This document shows positions 29,682 to 38,643 of a stretch of 64,000 nt of DNA, in pieces. The notes under the pieces were generated by a model. That model did not search any database, was not told the origin of the DNA, and was given only the letters and a program-made list of their open reading frames with translations. The stretch comes from Ochrobactrum sp. BTU1 (GTDB taxonomy: Bacteria > Pseudomonadota > Alphaproteobacteria > Rhizobiales > Rhizobiaceae): positions 248,001-312,000 of the forward strand of contig CP076357.1 in the NCBI GenBank assembly GCA_018798825.1, read 5' to 3'. Made by a program: the position numbers and the translations under genes. Every line of letters starts with the position of its first letter. Position 1 is the stretch's first letter.

Positions 29682-30214
29682 TGGATGTGCGAGTGTTGCA
29701 AGCGGTGGTGTGTTGAATGAATTCCGATGACATTCTCGGCGGCGCTCTCTGCGTCACGACGTGAAATCAGCAGCTGGGGGACATGCGGCGCGCATTTTCC
29801 GGAATGTAACCGTTACATGGGCGTTTTCGCGTTGCGCTGCGTGTGCCCGCGCGAGCATAATTGTAGGCTAACTTCTAGCCTGAAAAGTTCACATCGTTGG
29901 GAGGGCTGAATAAAACTAAAGGTAACTCTCAAAGATCTTATGAACGATCGAACTTATTGTCGCGAACAATACGTTGCGCTTTTAAACGTTCCTGATTGAA
30001 GAGAAACTTTACTAGCTCGTCAATGTCGCTGCGTTGGTTACCTAAATTCTGATCAAACGCAAGTAGGAAAATTACATTGCCCGAGTTTGTCGGTTCAATG
30101 GGCGGACACGGCGATCGATGCCATCGGGGTCGAACAGGTATCTCGATATTAGCGCAGATGGTCGGCGTTGTTTTCAAGCTAGGGTTCTTTTTCGGAGTTT
30201 GGATGAAGAGTGGA
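29682..30214. other. Intergenic
   Basis: Gap between two genes with the same regulator domain. The end, from about 30200, repeats the sequence context seen before the start of the gene at 12063 (TTTGGA...AGTGGAATGAC). No other gene supported. Confidence 0.4.
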
Positions 30215-31186
30215 ATGACGGACGACGAAGTCGATAGAGGCGGCGAAACCCCAATCGACATCGATGAGAATAGAAAAAAAATAATAAGAGGCTATCTGGA
30301 AGACATCTTAAGGTCCGACACATTCAGGCGATCCTATCGGATGAAAGCGTTCCTGATCTACATCGTTGAAGAGGCGTTGGCGGGTCGATCGGCGATGTTG
30401 AAGGAATACAGCATTGGCGTGGACGTTTTCGGCAAGCCTGGTCTCACTGAAGCCGCAGATGATTCCGTTGTTCGAACCAGTGCAAAGCGATTGCGGCTGT
30501 TGCTAGAGCAGTATTACGAGAATGCTGGAAAAGCCGATACAATCCGAATTATGATACCAAAAGGCGGCTACAGCCCGTTGTTTTATGAAAACCAACCATA
30601 CCATTTAAGCCTCGGCCGCGAGCTGAGACTGGCCGCCCAAGTAAGTGATGGTGGACGTAGTTTCGATCCAACCAGCACAGGAAATGTATTCTGCGACGAA
30701 AACCATGAGGAAAATCGAAATATCCGGCCGGCAGCAAACCGATGGCTGATTGGAGGTTGTTTGTTGGCAATCTTAGGTCTGTTACTCGTTATACAGTTTT
30801 GGACCAACAATGATCGGGCATTGAGTATCCACGTTCGCTACAAACCAGTGCAAGGAGCCATGACCTTAGCTGATTTCAAGTTTAAGAATGGCTTGATTTC
30901 CAACCTGGTGGCATTGGGAAAAGCGGACATCATCGAGACATCGTCTCAACCACAGAGGATAACGAGGAATGACTACTTTCTGGATGTCGAACAATATCGA
31001 GTTGGGGACAGAAACATTGTAGTATCGCGACTTGTCGAGGCTTTTTCCAACAGGATCGTCTGGAATACCACGATGATTGTTTCACAGGAAAGCGAAGGTA
31101 TCGATGTTGAAGCTACAAGCTTAGCGCATAAAGTTGCGGCAGAAGTTGTCAGATTACATAACAGAAGTCTTGCGGATGCAAATTAG
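30215..31186 (+). CDS. ToxR-like membrane-anchored regulator (putative)
   Basis: A 323-residue full-length paralogue of the protein at 12063. The cytoplasmic domain (about 30-135) has SYRMKAFLIYIVEEALAGR, LKEYSIGVDVFGKPG, DDSVVRTSAKRLRL and IRIMIPKGGYSPLF. TM is about 177-197 (WLIGGCLLAILGLLLVIQFW), and the periplasmic part has FKFKNGLISNL and NDYFLDVEQYRVG matching FEFKNYLISHL and SDYFLDVELFKSG in the paralogue. The start at MTDDEV follows GAAGAGTGGA; a longer in-frame extension to 30077 lacks a counterpart in the paralogue. DNA binding and signal sensing are inferences from layout. Confidence 0.8.
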   Translation: MTDDEVDRGGETPIDIDENRKKIIRGYLEDILRSDTFRRSYRMKAFLIYIVEEALAGRSAMLKEYSIGVDVFGKPGLTEAADDSVVRTSAKRLRLLLEQYYENAGKADTIRIMIPKGGYSPLFYENQPYHLSLGRELRLAAQVSDGGRSFDPTSTGNVFCDENHEENRNIRPAANRWLIGGCLLAILGLLLVIQFWTNNDRALSIHVRYKPVQGAMTLADFKFKNGLISNLVALGKADIIETSSQPQRITRNDYFLDVEQYRVGDRNIVVSRLVEAFSNRIVWNTTMIVSQESEGIDVEATSLAHKVAAEVVRLHNRSLADAN

Positions 31187-31939
31187 TTTGCTGTTACAGG
31201 GACCGGGAGTAACCGCCAAACGACTTGGTTCTTCATCGCAGCCCAATTGTTAGGGGTGACATCACTCTAACAGGCGGTAACAATTCGAATGTCAATAAAA
31301 GTTAATAGGTGTGACGGTGATAGGGGGTTATTTTTAGAATATAACCTCTCCTGAGTGATTGAGTTAGGCTAAACTATCGTTATCTGCTTTCAATAGTTTT
31401 GGGGAGATTTCAGAATATCTGATTTTTTGGAGTAGCAGGAAGGCACAATAGAAGCGGCTGAAGCGGCGTGCCACTTAACGTGGCATTGTTCTCAAGCCTA
31501 ATCGGCCCTACTTTTGCTTGTTTATCAGAAATTCACAGCAGCGCAGAGCTATGCTCGGACAATGTGCTGGCGTGGATGCGCGTTGTCCATCACCCCCTGT
31601 CTTGAGACGCGGACAACGCGTAGCCCCCTCAAGGTTTACCTTGAGGGGGCCCCTCAGGAAGCTGCTTTGTTGCAGATGTAGTGAAGTTCGTGGGAAACCA
31701 TCAAGGTTTAGCAAATCAGCCGTAACGTTCAGATCAGTTTTGGTGCCGGGATTTTAAAGTAAGTGGACGACAAGCGAAAATTTGAAATGACAAAATCCCG
31801 AAAGGCTAATTGGCTGCGAGATTCAGAAAACTGCGCCTATGTGCAACATGATGAGGGGTGGCGAATTGTCTTCGACGAAACAGTTCCTCAACTGCAATAA
31901 ATTTACCCGAAGATAGCAAGATACTTGCGAGCGTGATTG
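31187..31939. other. Intergenic with double hairpin and a 37-codon frame
   Basis: It contains a strong tandem hairpin at 31579-31650, listed separately. A 37-codon frame at 31787-31900 (starting MTKSRKANWLRD, with HDEGWRIVFDE) might be a real micro-protein but has no supporting ribosome binding site. Otherwise nothing is seen. Confidence 0.4.
31579..31650. repeat. Tandem double hairpin (intergenic)
   Basis: Hairpin A pairs CGCGTTGTCC (31579-31588) with GGACAACGCG (31611-31620). Hairpin B pairs GCCCCCTCAAGGT (31623-31635) with ACCTTGAGGGGGC (31638-31650) over two bases. Both stems are perfect and GC-rich, without a T-tract. The design resembles the pair at 17678 and could be a REP-like or transcript-stabilising element. 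Confidence 0.65.
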
Positions 31940-32227
31940 ATGCCAGATACCCAAGTGAAACTCGCCAGACTACAATATATTGGTTTTAGGCTCTCCGAGC
32001 TTTTGATGCAAAGCCAATCAATGTCTTTTGCCGTTCAGATTATAGAGGGGAAACCAGAATTGATCGTTCATAAAGAAGGCACGGTGACAATAACAGGCTC
32101 TGATAAGTTGGAATTCATTGCAAAAACGACGGATTGTGAAGTTCGTATAGTCCACGATAACGATGATTTTTTGATTGAACATATCATTGTGCATTATATC
32201 CACCGGAGGGAAGGCTTAATTTACTGA
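31940..32227 (+). CDS. Small protein of unknown function
   Basis: A 95-residue soluble protein with beta-rich composition (MSFAVQIIEGKPELIVHKEG; GTVTITGSDKLEFIA; CEVRIVHDNDDFLIEHIIVHY). A TTG immediately before the ATG could also start it. The ribosome binding site is weak and no family was recognised. It is called on its non-random hydrophobic alternation and because it is the only open frame in a long gap; moderate doubt remains. Confidence 0.45.
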   Translation: MPDTQVKLARLQYIGFRLSELLMQSQSMSFAVQIIEGKPELIVHKEGTVTITGSDKLEFIAKTTDCEVRIVHDNDDFLIEHIIVHYIHRREGLIY

Positions 32228-32239
32228 GTTTCAAGCTTC

Positions 32240-33400
32240 TACGCAGGCGGATGTTTGCGTTGTGGGAGGGAGGGGACCGGGCGGACCACGGCGCTTGAGC
32301 TTGCTCGCAAGGGTGTCAATGTTGTGCTTCTTGAAGCGCAGGAGACCGGATTTGGCGGCTCAAGTCGCAATGCGGGCCATTGTACGCCGACATTTAGCTA
32401 CTAGATGCTTGGTGAGCCGTGGGTCGAGCGCATAATCCGACGACAGACGCGCGCTAATGACCACGTCATTGAAATGATTTCTCAATACAAAATCGACTGC
32501 GAGTGGGTCCAGAACGGCTATGTGATGGGGCATTAAGGCCAGGCGCAATGAGTTCGATACAATATAAGAACGAGATCTATTCGGCGGTTGGCGCCCACTG
32601 CTGTGTCATAGATAAAGACGAAGTAGAAGCTCTTTCGGGTGGCCCACGTTTTTATGGCGGCTGGTATCACAAGGAGGGGCAGCACATGAATCCCCTATCT
32701 TACGCGCGAGGATTGGCTCGAGCCGTGTTGCAAGAAGGCGGGCGCATTTTTACCGGTTCACCTGTCCTGGATGTGGTGCAAAAGAATGGTTGTTGGGAGA
32801 TTCGTACAGCAGGCGGTGCTGTGCTTGCAGACAAAGTCATTTTTGCAACCGGCGCTTACACCGTTGGAGGTTGGAAAAATCTCGACCGGAGCTTCCGTAT
32901 TATGAAGGTCTTTGTCGCTGCGACACAACCTATTGATCCAGGGATACGGAAATCCGTCTTGCCTGAGAATACGACGATGCATCATGGTCGTGGAGATATC
33001 TACGTCTATAAATATAATCGCGAAGGACGTATTGTAGCGTCTATGTTTCCGATGGGAGAACGTGGTTTCGACCAGGACTATGCGCGCCAAGTCATGACTG
33101 ATCGCCAAAGGTTTCTACATCCTCAGATTAAACAGGATATCCGCTGGGAGTATTTCTGGTTCGGCGAGCTTGATATGCAGCAGCGAACAAATCCGCGTCT
33201 TTACAACCTCGCACCCGGCATTGTTGCCTGTACGGGGCTTTCCGGACGTGGCGTACCCACGGTCTATGCTCGGCGGAAACTTGTCAGAATGGGCGCTCGG
33301 TAAGCCAGATCATGAATTGTCCTTGAAGCTTGAACCCTTGCATAAGGCACCCTTCTACATGTCGTTTGCACCTCAGATGCAGCTTCGATATTTCAGATGA
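32240..33400 (+). pseudogene. FAD-dependent oxidoreductase (DadA/PuuB type), multiply broken
   Basis: Remains of a glycine/D-amino-acid oxidase family gene. The dinucleotide-binding start (QADVCVVGG, then ALELARKGVNVVLLEA) is split by a frameshift, GFGGSSRNAGH follows, and TAG interrupts at 32402. The next piece (MLGEPWVERIIRRQTRAND, then CEWVQNGYVMGH) ends in TAA near 32534. The middle portion is open from about 32550 to 33303 (FYGGWYHKEGQHMNPLSYARGL; VIFATGAYT; ARQVMTDRQRFLH). The C-terminus is out of phase (LSEWALGKPDHELSL, to 33400). At least three inactivating changes. It belongs to the same broad family as the intact genes at 46754 and 58927. Confidence 0.85.
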
Positions 33401-33857
33401 CTTTGCCGCAAGCATATTTTCATTACGGAGAGGAGAGAAGCGGGAAGCTTCCATTCAAATTACAGTTGGATCGGCATTTACAATTTCTGCGAAGTTAGGT
33501 GATGGCGGTGGCGCCCGATATTCTCACGGCGAGCGGGATTGTACCGCAAATAATACAAGGATGTTCCCGGTTGCGTCCACGGTTGAGACCATGCGATAGC
33601 CGTACTCAAATATCCCAAAGGGCTTCATTGAAGACCAAATGCCAAAGAGGTTCGCCTTCGCTACGATGACTAATGCGCACTTGGCATCAAGCGTAATGAC
33701 AGACTGACGTGCTTGTTTTTGCTAGGTGACTTTGAAGGTGGAGGCAATTGTTTCTAAGATTCTGTTATTGAAACTTCAAACTATCCCATTAAAAGTTTTA
33801 GCGCAGCGGTTTGCACCGTGGACGGACGGCGCCTGAATTCATTGAGTGGAGTTTTGA
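33401..33857. other. Intergenic
   Basis: No gene seen; presumably contains the sthA promoter. Confidence 0.35.
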
Positions 33858-35279
33858 ATGAACCTGTATGATCTGATTGTGGTTGGTAGCGGGCCGGCAG
33901 GGCGGCGGGCCGCGATACAGGCGGCTAAACTCGACAAAAGTGTGCTTGTGATCGAGCAAGGTAGGCGCGTTGGCGGCGTTTCAGTGCATACTGGCACGAT
34001 CCCGTCAAAGACTCTTCGCGAGACTGCGTTGAATTTATCCGGATGGCGGGAACGAGGATTTTATGGCCAGGCATATCGAGTAAAGCAGGAAATCCTTGCC
34101 GACGACCTACGCCGTCGTTTGTTGATCACGTTAAACCATGAAGTTGAAGTGCTGGAACACCAGTTTGCCAGAAACCGTGTCGCACTCATATACGGCCGCG
34201 CGCACTTTATCGCATCCGATACGATGGAGGTGGTTAAGGAAGATGGTGAAACGACAGTCGTCTCAGCAAAATCGATTATTCTAGCCGTTGGCACGAAGCC
34301 GTTCAGACCAGATCACATTCCATTCGATGGCGAGGTGGTTTTAGACAGCGATGAATTACTCGATGTGAAAGAGCTTCCGCGTTCTATCGTCGTTATAGGC
34401 GCTGGGGTGATTGGTATTGAATACGCCACATTTTTTTCCGCCCTGGATACCGCGGTTACGCTAATCGATCCTAAAAGTACAATTCTAGATTTTATTGATC
34501 GAGAAATCGTCGACGATTTTACCTATCAGCTACGCGACCGTAACATGAAGCTTCTGCTCGGCCAAAGGGTGAACAAGGTTGAGCGACTTGCATCCGGTAA
34601 GGCCTCAGTTGTCGTTGACACGGGCCGCACGATCAATGCCGACATGGTTCTGTTTGCGGCCGGTCGTACGGGGGCGACGGGCTCACTAAACCTTGCCGCC
34701 GCTGGTCTTCACGCTGACGACCGAGGCAGATTGAAGGTGAATCCAGAAACATTCGAGACAGATGTGCCCGGAATATTCGCAGCTGGTGATGTGATCGGCT
34801 TTCCAAGCCTAGCTTCAACTTCCATGGAACAGGGGCGTATTGCAGCCCGTGTCGCAGTAGGAGCAATTGCAAAGGAGCCACAAAAATACTTTCCATACGG
34901 CATTTATGCTGTGCCTGAGATTTCAACATGTGGTCTGACAGAAGAAGAGGTGAAGGAGCGGGGCATTCCTTATGAATGCGGCGTTGCGCGTTTTCGCGAG
35001 ACTTCGCGCGGTCATATTATGGGATTGGAAGCAGGTCTGCTCAAACTCATATTCTCGTTAAAAACGCGTCGTTTGCTTGGTGTCCACATTGTTGGCGAAG
35101 GCGCAACTGAACTCGTCCACATCGGTCAGGCTGTTCTCAATCTCAAAGGCACGGTCGAATATTTTGTTGAAAATACCTTCAATTTTCCTACATTGGCCGA
35201 AGCCTATAAAATAGCTGGGTTAGACGCTTGGAACCGCATGGGTGAAAAAGTAGAACTTCAAGCGCCACCACAATCGTGA
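33858..35279 (+). CDS. sthA: Soluble pyridine nucleotide transhydrogenase
   Basis: A 473-residue flavoprotein of the pyridine nucleotide-disulfide oxidoreductase family that passes hydride between NADPH and NAD+. FAD-binding GSGPAG is at about 10-15 and a second Rossmann motif GAGVIGIEYA at about 178-187. The region that is a redox disulfide in lipoamide dehydrogenase reads GGVSVHTGTIPSKTLRE, lacking both cysteines; this is diagnostic of SthA. GIFAAGDVIG is the C-terminal FAD contact, and a dimer interface domain follows. Length is normal (about 465). The start follows TGAGTGGAG. Stands alone between a pseudogene and the sensor operon. Confidence 0.93.
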   Translation: MNLYDLIVVGSGPAGRRAAIQAAKLDKSVLVIEQGRRVGGVSVHTGTIPSKTLRETALNLSGWRERGFYGQAYRVKQEILADDLRRRLLITLNHEVEVLEHQFARNRVALIYGRAHFIASDTMEVVKEDGETTVVSAKSIILAVGTKPFRPDHIPFDGEVVLDSDELLDVKELPRSIVVIGAGVIGIEYATFFSALDTAVTLIDPKSTILDFIDREIVDDFTYQLRDRNMKLLLGQRVNKVERLASGKASVVVDTGRTINADMVLFAAGRTGATGSLNLAAAGLHADDRGRLKVNPETFETDVPGIFAAGDVIGFPSLASTSMEQGRIAARVAVGAIAKEPQKYFPYGIYAVPEISTCGLTEEEVKERGIPYECGVARFRETSRGHIMGLEAGLLKLIFSLKTRRLLGVHIVGEGATELVHIGQAVLNLKGTVEYFVENTFNFPTLAEAYKIAGLDAWNRMGEKVELQAPPQS

Positions 35280-35552
35280 CCACTGCGATCCGCGCCGTGT
35301 TGCGCTGAGCTTCCAATCCGATCACCCAGAGCGGTTTATTCTAGTTTTCGTAGGAATATCCCTGAAATTAGGGATATGCATGCTGTTAGCGATTGCTTAA
35401 ATTCCGCTGCGGGAACGGGTTGCTTGAAATGATATTTTGAGTAAACTGCGTCGGGGCGGCTTGGAAATATTGTGAAATTACCGGATGGGTTCGGTGATTT
35501 TGCTTTTGTGTGAATAATTACCGCCTCCAATTAAAGAACGGGGCAGGTATTG

Positions 35553-36071
35553 ATGTTAAATCAGCGGGTTAATACTGGAATAATTTCTATCGCATTTGCT
35601 GCTTGCGTAATCCTATTAGCGTTTCAGTCGACAGTATTAGCAAGCAAGATCGGTGAATTGCGCGTCGTCCGTTCAGACGGGAAGATAGTTACGTATTCAT
35701 CACATGACCTTGCGAAGCTCCCGCAACATACGCTCACCACGCACACCGCATGGACTCCAGGTTCGCATGAATTTGCGGGCGTGCGCCTCGCCGATCTCCT
35801 GAAGGCTTCGGGTATCGAGCCCAAAGCAAAGGAATACTCGCATGTGATCGCATCGGCACTTAATGATTACGTCATAGATATACCGTTTGAGGATGTAGCA
35901 AAGTACAATGTGCTTGTGGCGACATCGATGGATGGGCAGCTCCTTACAGTTCGTGACAAGGGGCCGTACTGGCTGGTGTATCCCAGGGATCAGTTTGAAG
36001 AACTGAGAGATCCTCGGTTCGATAACCGCTGGGCATGGCAGCTCAAAGAGCTGAGAATGAAAACACGATGA
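35553..36071 (+). CDS. Exported molybdopterin-oxidoreductase-domain protein
   Basis: A 172-residue protein with an N-terminal signal peptide or anchor (IISIAFAACVILLAFQSTVLA, about 10-30) and one small sulfite-oxidase-like molybdopterin-binding fold (HEFAGVRLADLLKASGI, then LNDYVIDIPFEDVAKYNVLVA and GPYWLVYPRD). It lacks the conserved Cys that ligates Mo in sulfite oxidases, so cofactor binding is doubtful. Its TGA overlaps the ATG of the histidine kinase (ATGA), implying translational coupling; a role as a periplasmic sensory partner of that kinase is a reasonable inference. The ribosome binding site is weak (GGGGCAGG). Confidence 0.8.
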   Translation: MLNQRVNTGIISIAFAACVILLAFQSTVLASKIGELRVVRSDGKIVTYSSHDLAKLPQHTLTTHTAWTPGSHEFAGVRLADLLKASGIEPKAKEYSHVIASALNDYVIDIPFEDVAKYNVLVATSMDGQLLTVRDKGPYWLVYPRDQFEELRDPRFDNRWAWQLKELRMKTR

Positions 36072-37441
36072 TCCGCAACAGGGGCTATATCGTTGCCACT
36101 TTTGCCATCGCGATTTTCGCGGTGATGTTGGTCTACGCTTTCCTGCAGCTCTATGCCGTTCACCGCACGCTTTCATCGACCACAGGTGAGAACATGCTGT
36201 GGAATGTTGCGCAGGCCGACAGAGCTGCTCGCAAGTTAACAGAGGTTCTTCTCACGGCGCCGGGAAAACCAGATGAAGCTCTACTATCTCTGCAATTTGA
36301 CATCCTCTTTAGCCGTGTTCATCTCCTAAATGACAACCCACAATACTCATTTTACGTGGGGATTGATGGTCAGAAGCATCTCGAACAGATCGACCGAATT
36401 CTCGTAACGGCCCAGCAGGCGTTTGAGCGCGTGCCGCTTGATGCGAACGTTTTGTATGGACTTATTTCGCCGATATTCGATGAGCTCGATCGTCTCAGTA
36501 ATAAAACAGTGATTGAACTACCCAGGCAATCAGGAAAGAAAATCGATAGGCAGCTCGAGACAATTTCATTGGTCATGACCTCTATTCTCGGGCTTCTTGC
36601 CTCCGGAGGCGCGTTATCCTGGCTTCTCGTAGCGAACATAAGAACCCTTAATAAGACGCAGTCCGAGTTGCTTGTCCATAAGGAGCAACTTGAAGATACG
36701 GTTTCAGTGCGAACGACGGCGCTTCGGGTGGCACTCGATAACGAGCGCCAGACAATTGCAATCTACAAGAATTTTCTGACAACAGTTTCGCATCAGTTTC
36801 GTACGCCAATAGCGGTTATTGACATGATAGCGCAACGGTTTGTGAAGTGGCCTGAAGACGTCACGCGCGCTGTTCTAGTCGAGCGCTCCCAACGCATACG
36901 AACAGCCGTAAAAAGACTGGGGCTGATCATCGAAAGTACGATCAACAATGACCGTATGACGGAAGGCGGACTGGAGCTATTGGTAACACGCGTGAACTTC
37001 GTCGAAATTGTTCAGAATGCCTGTTCTTACCATAGTGATATTTACCCGAGCCGATTGTTAAATGTGACACTTGGTTCAGGCCCCATGTATATTGAAGGCG
37101 ATGCGACGCTTCTTGAGCAGATAGTGGTCAATCTGCTGTCTAATGCGGAGAAGTATTCTTCCGCATCAACTCCCGTGGATGTTTGGGTACGGATCAGCGG
37201 AGAACAGATTGTCTGTTCAGTGACAGATTTTGGTATTGGAATTCCGGAGTGGGATCTCCCAAAAATCTACGACCGTTTCTTTCGCGCCAGCAATGTTTCC
37301 CATTTAGAAGGAAGTGGCTTGGGTTTAAGTCTTTCCCACACGCTTGCACGCCTCCACGGCGGCACGATTCATTGCAGAACATCGAAAAGAGAGACCACTT
37401 TTGAATTAAAGCTTCCAATGGGCGGACTAGGCAATGGATAA
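36068..37441 (+). CDS. Membrane sensor histidine kinase
   Basis: A 457-residue kinase. TM1 is about 5-30, a periplasmic loop runs about 31-170, and TM2 is about 172-195. A coiled-coil linker leads into HisKA with SHQFRTP (phospho-His 242) and an HATPase with NLLSNAEKYS (N box), TDFGIGIP (G1), FFRAS (F box) and GSGLGLSLSHTLA (G2). It starts inside the stop codon of the molybdopterin-domain gene and overlaps the response regulator gene by eight bases, so the three are one translationally coupled unit. Confidence 0.93.
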   Translation: MIRNRGYIVATFAIAIFAVMLVYAFLQLYAVHRTLSSTTGENMLWNVAQADRAARKLTEVLLTAPGKPDEALLSLQFDILFSRVHLLNDNPQYSFYVGIDGQKHLEQIDRILVTAQQAFERVPLDANVLYGLISPIFDELDRLSNKTVIELPRQSGKKIDRQLETISLVMTSILGLLASGGALSWLLVANIRTLNKTQSELLVHKEQLEDTVSVRTTALRVALDNERQTIAIYKNFLTTVSHQFRTPIAVIDMIAQRFVKWPEDVTRAVLVERSQRIRTAVKRLGLIIESTINNDRMTEGGLELLVTRVNFVEIVQNACSYHSDIYPSRLLNVTLGSGPMYIEGDATLLEQIVVNLLSNAEKYSSASTPVDVWVRISGEQIVCSVTDFGIGIPEWDLPKIYDRFFRASNVSHLEGSGLGLSLSHTLARLHGGTIHCRTSKRETTFELKLPMGGLGNG

Positions 37442-38093
37442 TCAATACACGATTTTTTGCGTCGAAGATGAAGCTGACATTCGTGCCGAACTTATCTTCG
37501 CCCTCAAGAAATACGGATTCAACGTGTTATCGGCGTCGAGCGGTGAAGAGGCGCTCAACTCACTAAGAACACTTCATCCCGATCTTATCCTTTGCGATAT
37601 ACTGATGCCGGGATTTGGCGGGCTCGAGCTGCTGAAGCGGGTGCGTGAGCAGCTTGCACACCTTTCATCAACGCCATTTCTTTTTCTCTCAGCTCTTGGT
37701 GACCGCACGCATATTCTTGACGGATTGAAACGCGGTGCGGATGATTATCTGACGAAGCCGATTGATTTCGAAGTGCTTGAAGCAAAAATTATGCGAAATC
37801 TCAACCTCGTTGAAAGAGCAAGAAACGCACCCAAGAAGCTCGTGGTCGCCCCTTCTCTCAAGCTTACGAAACGTGAAGTTGAGGTCTTGTCCCAATTTGC
37901 GCTCGGGCACACGAATGCCAAGGTCGCAGAGAATCTTGGCCTGTCAGAATATACGGTCGGCGACCACGCGAAATCTATATTTCGAAAATTGGAAGTGACG
38001 ACGCGAACACAAGCAGTTCATGCTGCAATGTCTTATGGTTATATCTCCGTTAATTATAGTGGGAAAAACACTTCGAAGATTTCTAATTCGTAA
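37434..38093 (+). CDS. Response regulator, receiver plus LuxR-type HTH
   Basis: A 219-residue regulator. The receiver (about 5-125) has the acidic pair in VEDEAD, phospho-acceptor Asp55 (LCDILMPG), Ser in FLSALGD and Lys in LTKPID. The C-terminal LuxR/NarL helix-turn-helix (about 145-205) reads LTKREVEVLSQFALGHTNAK, VAENLGLSEYTVGDHAKSIF, RKLEVTTRTQAV. It overlaps the kinase gene and is followed by the secreted-protein/CsgG-like genes 95 bases later, making those the obvious targets. Confidence 0.93.
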   Translation: MDNQYTIFCVEDEADIRAELIFALKKYGFNVLSASSGEEALNSLRTLHPDLILCDILMPGFGGLELLKRVREQLAHLSSTPFLFLSALGDRTHILDGLKRGADDYLTKPIDFEVLEAKIMRNLNLVERARNAPKKLVVAPSLKLTKREVEVLSQFALGHTNAKVAENLGLSEYTVGDHAKSIFRKLEVTTRTQAVHAAMSYGYISVNYSGKNTSKISNS

Positions 38094-38188
38094 CATACCC
38101 CCTGATCGTGGGATTTCATCAACAATACCGCGATGATAGGCAATAGTCACAAAATAGATACTTCATCTATTCAGGAGGGGCTATTCCT

Positions 38189-38629
38189 GTGCGGTTTATT
38201 ACTGCGTTAAAATTTGCGGTTGCGATTGGAGCAACTGCCACCTTGTTTTCTGCAACGGAATCGTTTGCTCAAAATACAATGTCGCCGGCTACAGACTGGA
38301 CGGGTAATTATAGTTTTTCGTCTTCGACAGATCGAAACCTGCGGCTTTTGCAGGCCGATATGATCGAAAAGAGAGAGCAGGGCTATTATGAGTCGCTCGG
38401 GAAAACGACGCTCAACCAGACAATTACAAATCATACGACGACCAATAACAATATTGGCCAGAATACCAATGCGATCGGGTCGGTCAACAACACGACGACC
38501 AATATCGATCTCACAGGAAACAACAATAGCATAAACATCGATAGCAATTCCACGTCCAATGGCTGCCAGGATGGAAGTGTTAATATCGGTGAGTCCGGCA
38601 CGATGTCATCGACTTCGGGCTGTCGATAG
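38189..38629 (+). CDS. Small Asn/Thr-rich secreted protein, HfaA/curlin-like
   Basis: A 146-residue exported protein starting at GTG behind a strong ribosome binding site (AGGAGGGG). The signal peptide is about residues 1-27 (ending SFAQ). The mature part is rich in Asn, Thr, Ser and Gly with a repetitive beta pattern (NQTITNHTTTNNNIGQNTNA; NNTTTNIDLTGNNNSINIDS) and two Cys near the end. Length and placement before a CsgG/HfaB-type gene match HfaA of Caulobacter, a small amyloid-like holdfast anchor protein. Assignment rests on context and composition more than on direct homology. Confidence 0.7.
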   Translation: MRFITALKFAVAIGATATLFSATESFAQNTMSPATDWTGNYSFSSSTDRNLRLLQADMIEKREQGYYESLGKTTLNQTITNHTTTNNNIGQNTNAIGSVNNTTTNIDLTGNNNSINIDSNSTSNGCQDGSVNIGESGTMSSTSGCR

Positions 38630-38643
38630 GAGCGGGTGATATT

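Noticed and set aside
31518..31757. Frames on both strands across the 31.6-kb hairpins
   Set aside because: Driven by GC-rich inverted repeats, not by coding pattern.
35624..36176. Antisense frames opposite the molybdopterin-domain gene
   Set aside because: The plus-strand gene has signal peptide, domain and coupled stop/start; the antisense frames are shadows.
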